Source: Xanthobacteraceae bacterium | GTDB taxonomy: Bacteria; Pseudomonadota; Alphaproteobacteria; Rhizobiales; Xanthobacteraceae | NCBI GenBank assembly: GCA_031291445.1 | Contig: JARLJA010000136.1 | Span: 1 to 64,000, forward strand | Direction: 5' to 3' | DNA length: 64,000 nt | Shown: piece by piece, positions 1-9,261 of the stretch | How the letters are laid out: the number at the start of each line of letters is the position of its first letter | Position numbering within the stretch: position 1 is the stretch's first letter | Made by a program: the position numbers and the translations under genes | The notes under the pieces: model-generated | What the model saw: only the letters and a program-made list of their open reading frames with translations | Told to the model about the DNA's origin: nothing | Databases searched by the model: none

Positions 1-106
1 AAGCTGCTCCCCACCCCGCCTCACGACGACGCAGTTGCTCTCGGCTACATCTGCGATGACTTCACATGGCACAGACTCCCACCGTGCTGACAATCGAGCT
101 CACGGA

Positions 107-140
107 CGCACTCACCCGCGGGCTTGACCCGCGGGTCCAC
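107..140. repeat. Half of an intergenic palindromic repeat
   Basis: Two copies of the self-palindrome CCCGCGGG (115-122 and 128-135) flank a TTGAC-type centre and are followed by GTCCACG. The sequence matches the left half of the fuller elements at 8508 and 14591. It overlaps the 3' end of the neighbouring minus-strand gene, so it supplies that gene's last codons and stop. Confidence 0.7.
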
Positions 141-450
141 GTTTTTGAGCCAGCGCCGCATGCAGCTCGGCCACCGCCGCGGCGAGGTCCTCGCGGTGGA
201 CGACGTCGTCGGCAGGGATCTTGTCGACGCTTGCCGCGAGCTCGCGCAGGATCGCGGCGAGCAGGGCGAAATGGATGTGCAGGTGGACCGACTTGCGGAC
301 GTCGTCGGCGCCGGGACGCTCCAGCGTCAGCGCGACGCCGGCGGCGTCGAGATGAGCCTCGAAGCGCGAGGCGCGCTCGAAGGTTCCGACATAGAGTTTG
401 TCGGGGTACTCGAGCGCGACTTCCGCCTTGTCCGGGATCGGCCTGGTCAC
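112..450 (-). CDS. Small conserved-looking hypothetical protein
   Basis: A soluble 112-residue protein with no signal peptide, membrane segment or motif that I recognise. It starts at GTG 450, with GGAGG a few bases upstream. The first 98 or so residues read as a normal folded protein: beta-like at the N-terminus, then a helical half around HIHFALLAAILRELAASVDK. The last residues (KRGPAGQARG) are encoded by the palindromic repeat at 107-140 and are probably not original sequence. It is last in the hydroxylase/transporter operon, about 100 bases after the DUF2848 gene, and may be cotranscribed. Function unknown. Confidence 0.6.
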   Translation of the reverse strand: MTRPIPDKAEVALEYPDKLYVGTFERASRFEAHLDAAGVALTLERPGADDVRKSVHLHIHFALLAAILRELAASVDKIPADDVVHREDLAAAVAELHAALAQKRGPAGQARG

Positions 451-551
451 GGGATGCCTCCACAGGATGACGCATCACCTTAGGAAATCCCGCGCCGCCG
501 CGGCTTGAGCCAGATCATGGGCCGGGCCGGCGGATCCCGCCGGCCGCGGCG

Positions 552-1244
552 CTATCCCACCACCGGCAGGACGCGGACCGCGTAGCCGTGGCGGATGACG
601 CGGCCGAGCACCGGGTCTTCCATCTCGAAGTCGAACCGGCTGGCCGGCCGGATGCCGCCCTTGGCGGCGAAGGTGCCGCCGAACAGCGCGGTGCCCTCCG
701 GCAGGCCGGCGGCGCCGAATTCGCGCGTCGCGAGATCGGCCGGCGCCAGCATCGCCGCCAGCGTGCCCTCCTGGTAGAGCTCGCGGCGGCCGTCGATGGT
801 GGCGAACGAGCGCAGCACGATCCGGTCCCAGTGGCCGACGACCTCCTCGAAGGCCCAGGCCTCGGGGGCCACCGGCTTGTCGCACATCTGCTTTGACACG
901 GTGATGTTGTAGGTCTCGACCTCGCGGTCGGTGTGGTCGGAGCCGACGCCGACATAGAGCCGGTCGGCCGAGCGCATCAGCACGAACTCGACCTCGCCGC
1001 TCGACTGGCCGCCGGCGGCGTCGAGGGTGTCGGCGGTGGTGAGGCGGCTCGCGGCAACGCGGTAGTAGATCGGCGTCGAGGCCGGACGCTTGACGCCGAG
1101 CAGCTCGAGCTCGGCGATGTGCTTGTCCCGCGCCACCGGGTCACGGCCGGTCCAGCCGGCGATGACGAGGTCGTGGACGACGAAGCTGCGCGTAGTGGTA
1201 TCGCCGCGGTCGTGAACGCGGAGTGCGAGAGTGGTGGCGCCCAT
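552..1244 (-). CDS. DUF2848 family protein
   Basis: A protein of 230 residues that I recognise as DUF2848, a family related in fold to fumarylacetoacetate hydrolase and of unproven activity. Typical features are the central GVGSDHTDREVE stretch and the glycine-rich LPEGTALFGGTFAAKGG segment near the C-terminus. I chose ATG 1244 because AGGAG lies just upstream; a longer frame to 1349 lacks such a site and would add an Arg-rich stretch. It follows the binding-protein gene of the ABC importer by about 70 bases in the same direction, which suggests it acts on the imported compound or its hydroxylated product. That role is inference. Confidence 0.8.
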   Translation of the reverse strand: MGATTLALRVHDRGDTTTRSFVVHDLVIAGWTGRDPVARDKHIAELELLGVKRPASTPIYYRVAASRLTTADTLDAAGGQSSGEVEFVLMRSADRLYVGVGSDHTDREVETYNITVSKQMCDKPVAPEAWAFEEVVGHWDRIVLRSFATIDGRRELYQEGTLAAMLAPADLATREFGAAGLPEGTALFGGTFAAKGGIRPASRFDFEMEDPVLGRVIRHGYAVRVLPVVG

Positions 1245-1315
1245 GGCCCGCTCCTGTGTTGAAGTCTCTTGACCTGAATCCCGGTCACGGCCGGGCCGTG
1301 ACCGGATCGTCATGC

Positions 1316-2485
1316 TCAATCGTCGCGGCGGGTGGCGAACAGCGTCCACTGCTTGCCCTTGGCCTCGATCACGTAGACCGGCTTGATGGCGTCGTGATCA
1401 GGCGCGAAGCTGATCGCGCCCTCGAGCGCGGCGAAGTCCTTGAGCTTGCCGAGTTCGTCGCGGATCGCGATGCGCTCGTCGGCGAGCTTGTCGGCCGCGC
1501 CGCTGACGCCGCCGCGCGTCATCGCCTCGGCGTAGAGGTAGACGATGTCATAGGCCGAGGCGTCCTGCTGGTTCGGCACCTTGCGCGCGATGCCCGCCTT
1601 GGCGGCGTGCTCGGCGAAGGCCCTGGCGAAGCCGCGGGTGCGATCGTTGAGGTCCGGGAAGAAGGTGGTGCCGATGGTCATGCCGTCGCCGGCGCCGTCC
1701 ATGCGCTCCGGCAGGTCGGGGTCGGCGACCGTGGTGCCGGCGACGACGCGGCCGTGCACGCCCTGGCGCTTCAGCTCCTTGACCAGGTTGACGGCGGCTT
1801 CAGGCGGCGCGCCGAGGCCGATGATGTCGACGTTGAGCTGGGCGAGCTGCGAGACCTGGGGCGACAGGTCGAAGGCGTTGTACTGGAAGTCGACCGCCGC
1901 CTTCTGGGTGATGCCGTATTTCTCGAACAGCGACGGCAGCACGGTGACGCCGACCGACTTGGAGACGGTGTCGTCGGTGGCGTAGGCGGAGGCCGCGGTC
2001 GCCATCGGCAGGCCCTTGTCCTTGATCGCCGCGAACACCTGGTCGATCACCTTGCGCTCGTCGCGGGTGTTGCGGAACGCGAAGTTGAAGCCCTTGGTGA
2101 GCGACGGCGCCGACGACGACATCGACATCTGCGCGATGCCGAGCCGTTCGCCGACCGGGAACGACACCCGCACCTCGCCGGAGCTGAACGGGCCGATCAC
2201 CGCCAGCGCGTGGTTGTCCTCGGCGAACTGCCGCACCGCCAGCGCCGCCTGCTTGGGATCGCCGCCGGTGTCGAACTTCTCCAGCCGGATCTTGCGTCCG
2301 CCGACGCCGCCCTTGGCGTTGATCTCGTCCACCGCGATGTCGACCGCGATCTCGTTGGTGTTGGCGAGGCTGACATAGGGGCCGGTCTTGGCCATCGCGA
2401 AGCCGAGCACGAGGTCGTCGGCGCGGGCCAATCCGGCGGCGGCGATCAGCGCCGCGCCGGCCACGGCAATTGCGGTCTTCATCAT
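1316..2485 (-). CDS. Branched-chain-type ABC importer, periplasmic binding protein
   Basis: A 389-residue periplasmic ligand-binding protein of the LivK/Peripla_BP_6 type. The N-terminus is a clear signal peptide (MMKTAIAVAGAALIAAAGLA, cleavage near ARA|DD). The mature part opens with LVLGFAMAKTGPYVSLA, typical of this family, and contains FNFAFRNTRDERKVIDQVF. Start 2485 is set by the signal peptide and an upstream GGGAG; the open frame continues upstream but overlaps the ATPase gene. It belongs to the livHMGF-type genes that precede it in the operon. The family takes branched-chain amino acids, but also aromatic acids and urea. The hydroxylase genes in this operon favour an aromatic or similar ligand. 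Confidence 0.88.
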   Translation of the reverse strand: MMKTAIAVAGAALIAAAGLARADDLVLGFAMAKTGPYVSLANTNEIAVDIAVDEINAKGGVGGRKIRLEKFDTGGDPKQAALAVRQFAEDNHALAVIGPFSSGEVRVSFPVGERLGIAQMSMSSSAPSLTKGFNFAFRNTRDERKVIDQVFAAIKDKGLPMATAASAYATDDTVSKSVGVTVLPSLFEKYGITQKAAVDFQYNAFDLSPQVSQLAQLNVDIIGLGAPPEAAVNLVKELKRQGVHGRVVAGTTVADPDLPERMDGAGDGMTIGTTFFPDLNDRTRGFARAFAEHAAKAGIARKVPNQQDASAYDIVYLYAEAMTRGGVSGAADKLADERIAIRDELGKLKDFAALEGAISFAPDHDAIKPVYVIEAKGKQWTLFATRRDD

Positions 2486-2490
2486 GGTCG

Positions 2491-3257
<767 letters not shown>

Positions 3258-3258
<1 letters not shown>

Positions 3259-4025
3259 CACGCGGCCTCCTCGATGCCGAGATAGGCGGCGCGCACCTCG
3301 GGATGGCGGCGCACCTCGGCGAGGCTGCCCTCGGCGATCTTGCGGCCGAAATTCAGCACCACGACATGGTCGGAGATGCGGTCGATGAAATGCATGTCGT
3401 GCTCGACCACCAGCAGCGTGATGCCGCGGGCCTTGAGCCGCTCCAGGTGCAGCCGCAGCGCGTTGGTCTCGGTGGGGTTGAGGCCGGCGGCGGGCTCGTC
3501 GAGCATCACCAGCGAGGCACCGGCGAGCGTGGCGCGCACCAGGTCGACCTGCTTGCGGATGCCGTAGGGCAGCCCGCCGACCGGGGCGTCGGCATGGGCC
3601 TCGAGCCCGACCTCGGCCAGCGCGTCGATCGCCTCGCGGCGCCAGCGGTGGTTGCCCATCAGGCGGAACGGCGCCAGCAGATCACGCAGGCCGTTGGTCT
3701 TGACGTGCTGGCCGACCATCAGGTTCTCGCACACCGACAGGTGCGCCATCAGGCGGACGTTCTGGAAGCTGCGGGCGATGCCGTGGCGGATGCGCTGGCG
3801 CGGCGCGACCGCGGCGAGGTCGCGGCCATCGAGCAGCACGCGGCCGGACTGCGGCCGGTAGACGCCGCTGATGACGTTGAACACGGTGGTCTTGCCGGCG
3901 CCGTTCGGCCCGATCAGCGCCGTGGCCTCGCCGGCGCGGACGTCGAAGTCGAGGCTCTGCAGCACCCTGAGCCCGCCAAAGGCAAGGTGGACATCCTCGA
4001 AGCGCAGCAGCGGGGTCCCGGTCAT
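3258..4025 (-). CDS. livG: Branched-chain-type ABC importer ATPase, LivG type
   Basis: The first ATPase (255 residues) of the importer. Walker A is GPNGAGKTTVFN. The RSFQNVRLM Q-loop region, the DLVRATLAGASLVMLDEPAAGLNP segment and the HDMHFIDRISDHVVVL H-loop are all LivG-like; the C-terminus ends with the usual EVRAAYLG. The start overlaps the stop of livM by four bases (ATGA). The canonical LSGGQ is replaced by a PYGIRKQVDLVRA segment, a variation known in LivG proteins. It pairs with LivF to drive the LivHM channel. Confidence 0.92.
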
Positions 4026-4882
4026 GGCACTGCCTTGCCCGGCCTGGCCCGGCGCATCAGCATGGCGCCGAGGCGCCGCCCGAGATCCGGCGTCACCAGG
4101 CCGCGCGGGCGCACCGCCATGAAACCGATGATGAAGAGCGCGAACAGCACGTAGCGCCAGCCGGCGCCGACCCGCAGCACCTCCGGCAGCAGCGTGTACA
4201 CCAGCGCGCCGACCAGCGGGCCCCACACCGTCTGGGTGCCGCCGAGCAGCACGTAGAGCACGGTGGTGATGCTGAGCGCGACGTTGAAATGCTGCGCCTC
4301 GATGAAGCTGAAGTGGTGGGCGTAAAGCCCGCCGCCGATGCCGGCGATCGCCGCCCCGATGGCGAAGGCCGCGATCTGCAGCGCGCGGACGTTGAGGCCG
4401 AGCAGTTCCGACACCGTGGCGTCGTTCTTCAGCGCCGTGAGGTAGAGCGCGAAGCGGGTGCGCGACAGGTAGAACACCACGGCGACGATCGCCGCGGTCG
4501 CCGCGAACACCGCGGGTGCCGGGGCATAGGCCGGCACCTGGTAGCCGGCGGCGGCGCCGACCACCTCGAGATTGAGGAACACCGCCGAGATCACCTGGCC
4601 GAGCGCGAAGGTCGCCAGCGCGAGGTAGATGCCTTGCGTCCGCAGGATCGGCGTCGCCACCACCAGCGCCACCAGCGCCGACGCACCGCCGCCGACCAGC
4701 ACCGCCGGCGCGATCGCCCAGTTCAGTTCGGTGGTGAGCCAGGCCGCGGCATAGGCGCCGACCGCCATGAAGCCGGCGATGCCGAGATTGAGCTGGTTGG
4801 CCGCCAGCGGCAGGTAGACCGCATAGGCGGCGATGATGTTGAAGCACAGGATGACGAGAACGCCGGTCTGGTAGCCGCTCAT
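4022..4882 (-). CDS. livM: Branched-chain-type ABC importer permease, LivM type
   Basis: An inner-membrane permease of 286 residues with eight or more hydrophobic segments, from LVILCFNIIAAYAVYLPLAA at the N-terminus to FALFIIGFMAVRPRGLV near the C-terminus. The motifs NLGIAGFMAVGAY and GIGGGLYAHHFSFIEA are typical of LivM. It shares one base with the stop of livH (TGATG) and four bases with the start of livG, so the four transport genes are translationally coupled. It forms the channel together with LivH. Confidence 0.9.
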   Translation of the reverse strand: MSGYQTGVLVILCFNIIAAYAVYLPLAANQLNLGIAGFMAVGAYAAAWLTTELNWAIAPAVLVGGGASALVALVVATPILRTQGIYLALATFALGQVISAVFLNLEVVGAAAGYQVPAYAPAPAVFAATAAIVAVVFYLSRTRFALYLTALKNDATVSELLGLNVRALQIAAFAIGAAIAGIGGGLYAHHFSFIEAQHFNVALSITTVLYVLLGGTQTVWGPLVGALVYTLLPEVLRVGAGWRYVLFALFIIGFMAVRPRGLVTPDLGRRLGAMLMRRARPGKAVP

Positions 4883-5754
4883 CACAGCTTCTCCCGGGCC
4901 GGCGGCTTGCCGAGCAGGCCCTGCGGCCGCACCACCAGCAGCACCAGCAACAGGCCGTAGACCGCGATGTCGACGGTGTCGGCGCCGAACAGCCGGATCG
5001 ACAGCACCTCGGCGACGCCGATCAGCAGCCCGCCGAGCACGGCGCCCCAGACGCTGCCCATGCCGCCGACGATCATGGCGGCGACGCCCTTGAAGCCGAC
5101 ATTCTCGCCCATGAAGGGCGACACCTGCAGGTAGTTGAGCGCGAACAGCACGCCGCCGAGCGCCGCCGTCACCGCGCTGATGACGAACACCCGCGGGATC
5201 ACCGCACCGACGTCGATGCCGAGCAGCGTCGCGGTCTCGCGGCTCTCGGCGATGGAGCGGATCTGGCGGCCGAAGCTGGTGCTCTTGAGCGCCACCGTCA
5301 GCCCGATCACCAGCACCATGGAAATCGCCAGGCTCAGCACCTGGGCGGCGCCGATCACCAGCCCGCCGATCCGCAGGTTGAGGTCGCCGAGCACCGCGGG
5401 AAAGGCCTGCTGGTCGGAGCCGACGGTGGCGAGCACCAGGCTCTGCAGCAGCACCAGGAAGCCGAGCGAGGACACCAGCGGCACCTCGACGTCGCCCTCG
5501 TTGCTCGGCCGGTAGGACAGCCGCTCGACGGCGAGCGAGATCGCCGCCGCCACGATCAGCGCCACCACGGCCGCGGCCCACCACGGCACGCCGCGATGGA
5601 TCAGGATCCAGGTCGCCATGCCGCCGGCCATGAACAGGCCGGGGATCGAGAAGTTCATGAAGTTGAGGATGCCGATCGCCAGCGTGAAGGCGAGCGCGAC
5701 CATGACGTAGATCGCGCCGAGCATCACGCCGTTGACGAGCTGCTGCGCGATCAT
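4882..5754 (-). CDS. livH: Branched-chain-type ABC importer permease, LivH type
   Basis: A membrane permease of 290 residues. The N-terminus MIAQQLVNGVMLGAIYVMVA and the following GILNFMNFSIPGLFMAGG match the conserved LivH start. The segment GGMGSVWGAVLGGLLIGVAEVLS and the RPQGLLG ending are also diagnostic. ATG 5754 has a GGAGG-like site upstream. It is the first gene of the transporter block and follows the cupin gene after about 110 bases, in which I see nothing else. It probably heads a coupled livHMGF unit within the longer operon. Confidence 0.92.
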   Translation of the reverse strand: MIAQQLVNGVMLGAIYVMVALAFTLAIGILNFMNFSIPGLFMAGGMATWILIHRGVPWWAAAVVALIVAAAISLAVERLSYRPSNEGDVEVPLVSSLGFLVLLQSLVLATVGSDQQAFPAVLGDLNLRIGGLVIGAAQVLSLAISMVLVIGLTVALKSTSFGRQIRSIAESRETATLLGIDVGAVIPRVFVISAVTAALGGVLFALNYLQVSPFMGENVGFKGVAAMIVGGMGSVWGAVLGGLLIGVAEVLSIRLFGADTVDIAVYGLLLVLLVVRPQGLLGKPPAREKL

Positions 5755-5864
5755 GCCGCCGCCTCCGCGGCACGCCGGGCGCCGCGCGGCGCGACGGGCA
5801 AGGCCCGTCGGCCGTCGAGATCATCCGCGAGGAAGGCGAGCGCGACCACCATGCGACCCGCGGC

Positions 5865-6245
5865 TCACACCGGATCGAAGTAGTGGATTTCGAGCAGCAG
5901 GCAGCCCTTCTCCGACTTGAACGGGCCGTGCACCGCGCCGGGCGGCCGGCAGGCATAGGTGTAGGGCCCGAAGGCCTCGCCGCCGTTGCCGGCGGCGTCG
6001 TTGCCCACCGTGAGATCGCCCGACACCAGGAACACCTCTTCCCAGTACGCGTGGACGAACGGCGAGGTGGTGTAGACGCCGGGCTCGAACTTCAACAGCC
6101 GGGTGCGGCTGCCGCCGCGGCCCGTCTCGTCGAGCGCGCCGGACAGGATCTTCTGCTTGATGCCGGAGGGATAGCCCAGCGGGGTCTCCCAACCGGCGGC
6201 CATGTCGAGGGTGTGGAATTCGTCGTGGGCCTTGTTCATCGCCAT
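5865..6245 (-). CDS. Small cupin-domain protein
   Basis: A 126-residue single-domain cupin. The line FEPGVYTTSPFVHAYWEEVFLVSGDL is the first cupin motif, with His and Glu as metal ligands, and AFGPYTYACRPPGAVHGPFKSEKGCLLLEI is the second motif with a further His. ATG 6245 is preceded by AGGAG. It lies between the hydroxylase oxygenase gene and livH in the same direction. Small cupins beside flavin hydroxylases may be ring-cleavage or isomerase enzymes or ligand sensors; nothing here decides which. Confidence 0.82.
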   Translation of the reverse strand: MAMNKAHDEFHTLDMAAGWETPLGYPSGIKQKILSGALDETGRGGSRTRLLKFEPGVYTTSPFVHAYWEEVFLVSGDLTVGNDAAGNGGEAFGPYTYACRPPGAVHGPFKSEKGCLLLEIHYFDPV

Positions 6246-6261
6246 GGTGGTGCGTCTCCTG

Positions 6262-7740
6262 TCAGGCCGCAGCCTGCGACGGGTTGACCTCGTCGGCCAA
6301 TTCATAGCTGCCGAGCATGGTGTTGACGAGCGCCGCGGCGGCATCCCAGTCATAGGTGCGGAACGAGTGTCCCTTGGTGACGAAGGTCGCCCCGGCATAG
6401 AACATCTCGTACTGCTGGTGGCGGGAGGCGAATTCCGAGCCCACCGCGTCCCAGGCCAGCTTGAAGAACTTCACGCGCTCGATGGCGCTCGCCGCCGGCG
6501 ACTGCTGGGTGCGCTCGATCAGCGCCGCGATCTCGGGATTGGCGAAGTCCTGCACCGAGGACGGCAGCATGATCAGGCCGCCGCCGGCGAGCTCGCGCAA
6601 CGCGGTGATGATCTTCGGATAGAGCTGCTGGGTCAGGGTCTGGGCGGCGTACAGCGTGTGGCGATCCGGCACGTAGTAGCCGTTGTGGAACCGGCCCTTG
6701 GCCTCCATCGCCGCCACCAGGGCGTCGACCATGCCGGCCTCGGCGGCGAGCTGGCCCAGCGTCTCGCGGACCTGCGGGAAGCCGAGCACGCCGTTGACCT
6801 CGGCGGTGCGCCGCGCGATGCCGAGCAGGAAGCGCACCTTGACCGAGAGCCGCACCATGGCCTGGTAGTTCTGGTAGACGTGCGCCGGGGTGGCGTGGAA
6901 CTGCTTCTGGCACATCTCCAGGCTCTTGAACACGAAGACGCGGTCCCACGGCACCTTGACGTCGTCGAAATGCAGCACGGCGTCGTTCTCGTCGAAGCGG
7001 CTGCCGAGCGGGTTGTCGAACACCGAGGGCGAGGCCGCCTCGTAGGACTTGCGCGACAACAGCGACAGGCCCTTGGCGTTCATCGGGATCGCGAACGACA
7101 GCGCGTAGGGCTCGTCGCCCGGCTGCAGCGGCTGGATGCAGGTGACGAACACCTCGTTGGCGACGACGCCGCCGGTGGCGAGCATCTTGGCGCCGCGCAC
7201 GGTGATGCCCTCGGCGTCCTGGTCGACCACCGCCGCGGTGAGGAAGGCGTCCTTCTGCTGCGACGCCGGCTTGGAGCGGTCGGCCTGCGGATTGATGATG
7301 ACGTAGGTCAGATAGAGGTCGTTGTCGCGGGCGTAGGCGTAATAGTCCGCGAGCGCGCGGGCGCGGGCGCCGTCATAGGCCTCGAACACGTCGAGCCCCA
7401 TGTACATGCCGGCGATGCAGGAAGCGACGTGATCCGGCGCGCGGCCGAGGAAGCCGGCATGCAGCGAACCCCAGGCCTCGAGCGCGTGGCGCCGGCGCAC
7501 CAGTTCGTCGAGGCTGGTCGGCAGCTCCCAGATCCGGTTGGCGCGCTCGCCCGACGGCGTGGCGTAGGTCATCAGTTCGCGGTTGTCGGGCGCCGCGACG
7601 AAATCGTAGAGCCCGCCCACCGACTGCACCAGCCGGGCGAAGGCCGGATGACGGGTGCCGTCCTCGACCCGCGCGCCGTCGATCAGAATGGTGCGGCCGT
7701 CGCGCAATGCCGCGGTGTGCTGCTCGCCTGTCTTGATCAC
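6262..7740 (-). CDS. Flavin-dependent hydroxylase, 4-hydroxyphenylacetate 3-monooxygenase (HpaB) family
   Basis: An oxygenase of 492 residues, the usual length for HpaB-type enzymes that use reduced flavin and oxygen to hydroxylate a phenol ring. The acyl-CoA-dehydrogenase-like fold is recognisable. The substrate/flavin region RSKPASQQKDAFLTAAVVDQ is followed by GITVRGAKMLATGG and, later, DDVKVPWDRVFVFKSLEMCQ. The start is GTG 7740 with GAAGGAG upstream. The flavin reductase gene lies directly before it and the cupin gene directly after it (16 bases). The family also includes nitrophenol and chlorophenol hydroxylases, so the phenolic substrate is not fixed by the sequence. Confidence 0.88.
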   Translation of the reverse strand: MIKTGEQHTAALRDGRTILIDGARVEDGTRHPAFARLVQSVGGLYDFVAAPDNRELMTYATPSGERANRIWELPTSLDELVRRRHALEAWGSLHAGFLGRAPDHVASCIAGMYMGLDVFEAYDGARARALADYYAYARDNDLYLTYVIINPQADRSKPASQQKDAFLTAAVVDQDAEGITVRGAKMLATGGVVANEVFVTCIQPLQPGDEPYALSFAIPMNAKGLSLLSRKSYEAASPSVFDNPLGSRFDENDAVLHFDDVKVPWDRVFVFKSLEMCQKQFHATPAHVYQNYQAMVRLSVKVRFLLGIARRTAEVNGVLGFPQVRETLGQLAAEAGMVDALVAAMEAKGRFHNGYYVPDRHTLYAAQTLTQQLYPKIITALRELAGGGLIMLPSSVQDFANPEIAALIERTQQSPAASAIERVKFFKLAWDAVGSEFASRHQQYEMFYAGATFVTKGHSFRTYDWDAAAALVNTMLGSYELADEVNPSQAAA

Positions 7741-7776
7741 CTTGGTTCTCCTTCCCTGGTTTGGCCGGCGCGCCGG

Positions 7777-8298
7777 TCAGTAGTGGATCGGCAGCGGCCA
7801 GTCCGGCGCGGGCTGGCCGTCATGGCCGAGCGTGCGGTACTTGCCCCGGAAAAACACCAGCGGCTCGTCGTCGTCGCGCGCGCTGAAGCGCACCACCCGG
7901 CCGATGAAGATGACGTGGTCGCCGCCGTCGTGCTGCGCGTAGGGCGCGCACTCGAAATGCGCCAGCGCGCCTGCGATCAACGGCGCCTCGGCGTGGCCAG
8001 GCGCATGGGCGACGTCGCGCCACTTGTCGCCGCGCGCGCCGGCGAACTGGTTCGACAGCGCCTCCTGGCGGCGGCTCAGGATGTTGACGGCATAGCCCTC
8101 GGCGGCAACCATCGCCGGCAGGCTGAGCGCGCGGCGGTCGACGCTGAACAGCACCAACGGCGGATCGAGCGACACCGAATTGAACGAGCTCATGGTCATG
8201 CCGACGGCCTCGCCGGCCGCGCCGCGCGCCGTGACAACGGCGACGCCGGTGGCGAACTGCGACAACGCGCGGCGGAAGGAGCGACGATCGAGCGGCAT
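7777..8298 (-). CDS. Flavin reductase, HpaC-like
   Basis: A 173-residue NAD(P)H:flavin oxidoreductase. It has the typical FATGVAVVTA opening, MTMSSFNSVSLDPPLVLFSV for FMN/FAD contact, and GDHVIFIGRVV in the C-terminal half. It should supply reduced flavin to the oxygenase encoded just downstream (36 bases). It is the first gene of the long minus-strand operon, so the inverted repeats 10-140 bases upstream probably control the whole operon. Confidence 0.9.
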   Translation of the reverse strand: MPLDRRSFRRALSQFATGVAVVTARGAAGEAVGMTMSSFNSVSLDPPLVLFSVDRRALSLPAMVAAEGYAVNILSRRQEALSNQFAGARGDKWRDVAHAPGHAEAPLIAGALAHFECAPYAQHDGGDHVIFIGRVVRFSARDDDEPLVFFRGKYRTLGHDGQPAPDWPLPIHY

Positions 8299-8308
8299 GC
8301 CGATTGGC

Positions 8309-8339
8309 CTTTGAATAATAGCTTTAGTTCAAAGCTATT
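8309..8339. promoter_or_regulatory. Nested inverted repeats, candidate MarR operator
   Basis: A perfect 9-bp inverted repeat, AATAGCTTT (8317-8325) and AAAGCTATT (8331-8339), has a 5-base centre. It interlocks with a second one, CTTTGAA (8309-8315) and TTCAAAG (8328-8334). The site ends 10-40 bases before the flavin reductase start. On the minus strand it lies just downstream of a possible -35 element (TTGACC, complement of 8350-8355). Binding here would block the operon promoter. The likely ligand protein is the MarR regulator encoded at 8683-9261. Confidence 0.6.
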
Positions 8340-8426
8340 CTCATTTGCAGGTCAAGCTTCAAATGCGAGCAGCTCGCACCTTTTTTATGCTGCGATGCGG
8401 GCGGGAGCGGCGCGCGGGGAGCATAG

Positions 8427-8441
8427 AGTTTGAATCAAACT
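8427..8441. promoter_or_regulatory. Second palindrome, candidate MarR operator
   Basis: AGTTTGA and TCAAACT form a perfect 7-bp inverted repeat around one central A. It shares the TTTGAA/TTCAAA core with the site at 8309-8339 and lies about 130 bases upstream of the flavin reductase start. A third dyad (TGCGAGC / GCTCGCA, 8364-8378) lies between the two sites but has a different sequence. Confidence 0.45.
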
Positions 8442-8507
8442 GCAACTCGCGCTTGGCCGGCTATCGTGTGGGGGTAAAGGGAGCCGCTGCGTCTGCCAAA
8501 AATGCCG

Positions 8508-8624
8508 CGTCACCCGCGGACTTGATCCGCGGGTCCACTCTTTGACGTTACGCCGGAAGAAAGTGTGGATTGCCGGGTCAAGCCCGGCAATGACGAGCGG
8601 AGAGGGTCAAGCCCGGCCATGACG
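8508..8624. repeat. Intergenic palindromic repeat
   Basis: The left half (8508-8538) begins CGTCACCCGCGGACTTGATC and the right half (8565-8595) ends GCCCGGCAATGACG. The outer ends, CGTCA and TGACG, are complementary, and each half is itself a hairpin. A further partial right half (about 8601-8624) follows. It lies between the MarR gene and the hydroxylase operon. The same element recurs at 14591. Confidence 0.85.
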
Positions 8625-8682
8625 ACCAAACCAACGCCTCGCTCAGGATGACGGAATCCATTCAACTCAAAATCGTCGGCCC

Positions 8683-9261
8683 CTACCGCCCCCGCGCGGC
8701 TTTGCGGCGCTTCGGCGCCTCGGGAGCGGCGGCGCGGGCGCGCGGCTCGGGCGCCGCGGTCATGAAGGCGAGCATCGCCACCGCGCGATCGCCGCAGCCG
8801 ACCAGGCGCTCCATGATCGACGACAGCCGCGCGAAATCGTCGGCGCTGAGGCAGTCGAACAGCGCGTCGTTGATCGGCGCCTGGATCGACACCAGGTCGT
8901 CGAGCATCCTGCGGCCCTTCGGCGTCATGGTCAGCAGCACGCGGCGGCGGTCGCTGTCGTTGGTGCGCTTCTTCACCAGCCCGGCCGCGACCAGCTTCGA
9001 CACCTCGATGGTGACGAAGGCGCCCGACAGGTGCAGGTGCTCGGCGACGCGGCTGACGCCGACGCCGTCCTCGCCGGCGAGGTGGGCGATGGAGATCAGC
9101 GTGGTGTAGGCGATGCCGGAAATGCCGAGCTGCTTGCCGAAGCCGGCGCGGCACTGGTCGACCCGGGCGCTGAAGGCGAGGAAGTCATGAATGAAGTGCC
9201 GGAAGCGGGCGTCCGTGCCATCCGGCATCAGTTCCGGCTTGGTGACTGTCGGGCGTGGCAA
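8683..9261 (-). CDS. MarR-family transcriptional regulator
   Basis: A regulator of 192 residues. The winged helix spans about residues 45-125: GVGVSRVAEHLHLSGAFVTIEVSKLVAAGLVKKRTNDSDRRRVLL includes the recognition helix and the D-x-R-R-R wing typical of MarR. The C-terminal 40 residues are an Ala/Arg/Pro-rich tail of low complexity. The start is TTG 9261, preceded by AAGGGA; ATG 9228 is an alternative. It is transcribed in the same direction as the hydroxylase operon but is separated by a repeat and the candidate operators, so it is the likely repressor, released by a phenolic ligand as for HpaR-type proteins. Confidence 0.88.
   Translation of the reverse strand: MPRPTVTKPELMPDGTDARFRHFIHDFLAFSARVDQCRAGFGKQLGISGIAYTTLISIAHLAGEDGVGVSRVAEHLHLSGAFVTIEVSKLVAAGLVKKRTNDSDRRRVLLTMTPKGRRMLDDLVSIQAPINDALFDCLSADDFARLSSIMERLVGCGDRAVAMLAFMTAAPEPRARAAAPEAPKRRKAARGR

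Noticed and set aside
8364..8386. TGCGAGC/GCTCGCA dyad followed by six T as a terminator
   Set aside because: The T-run is on the plus strand, whereas the genes on both sides are transcribed from the minus strand, so it cannot terminate them. It is mentioned only as a dyad.
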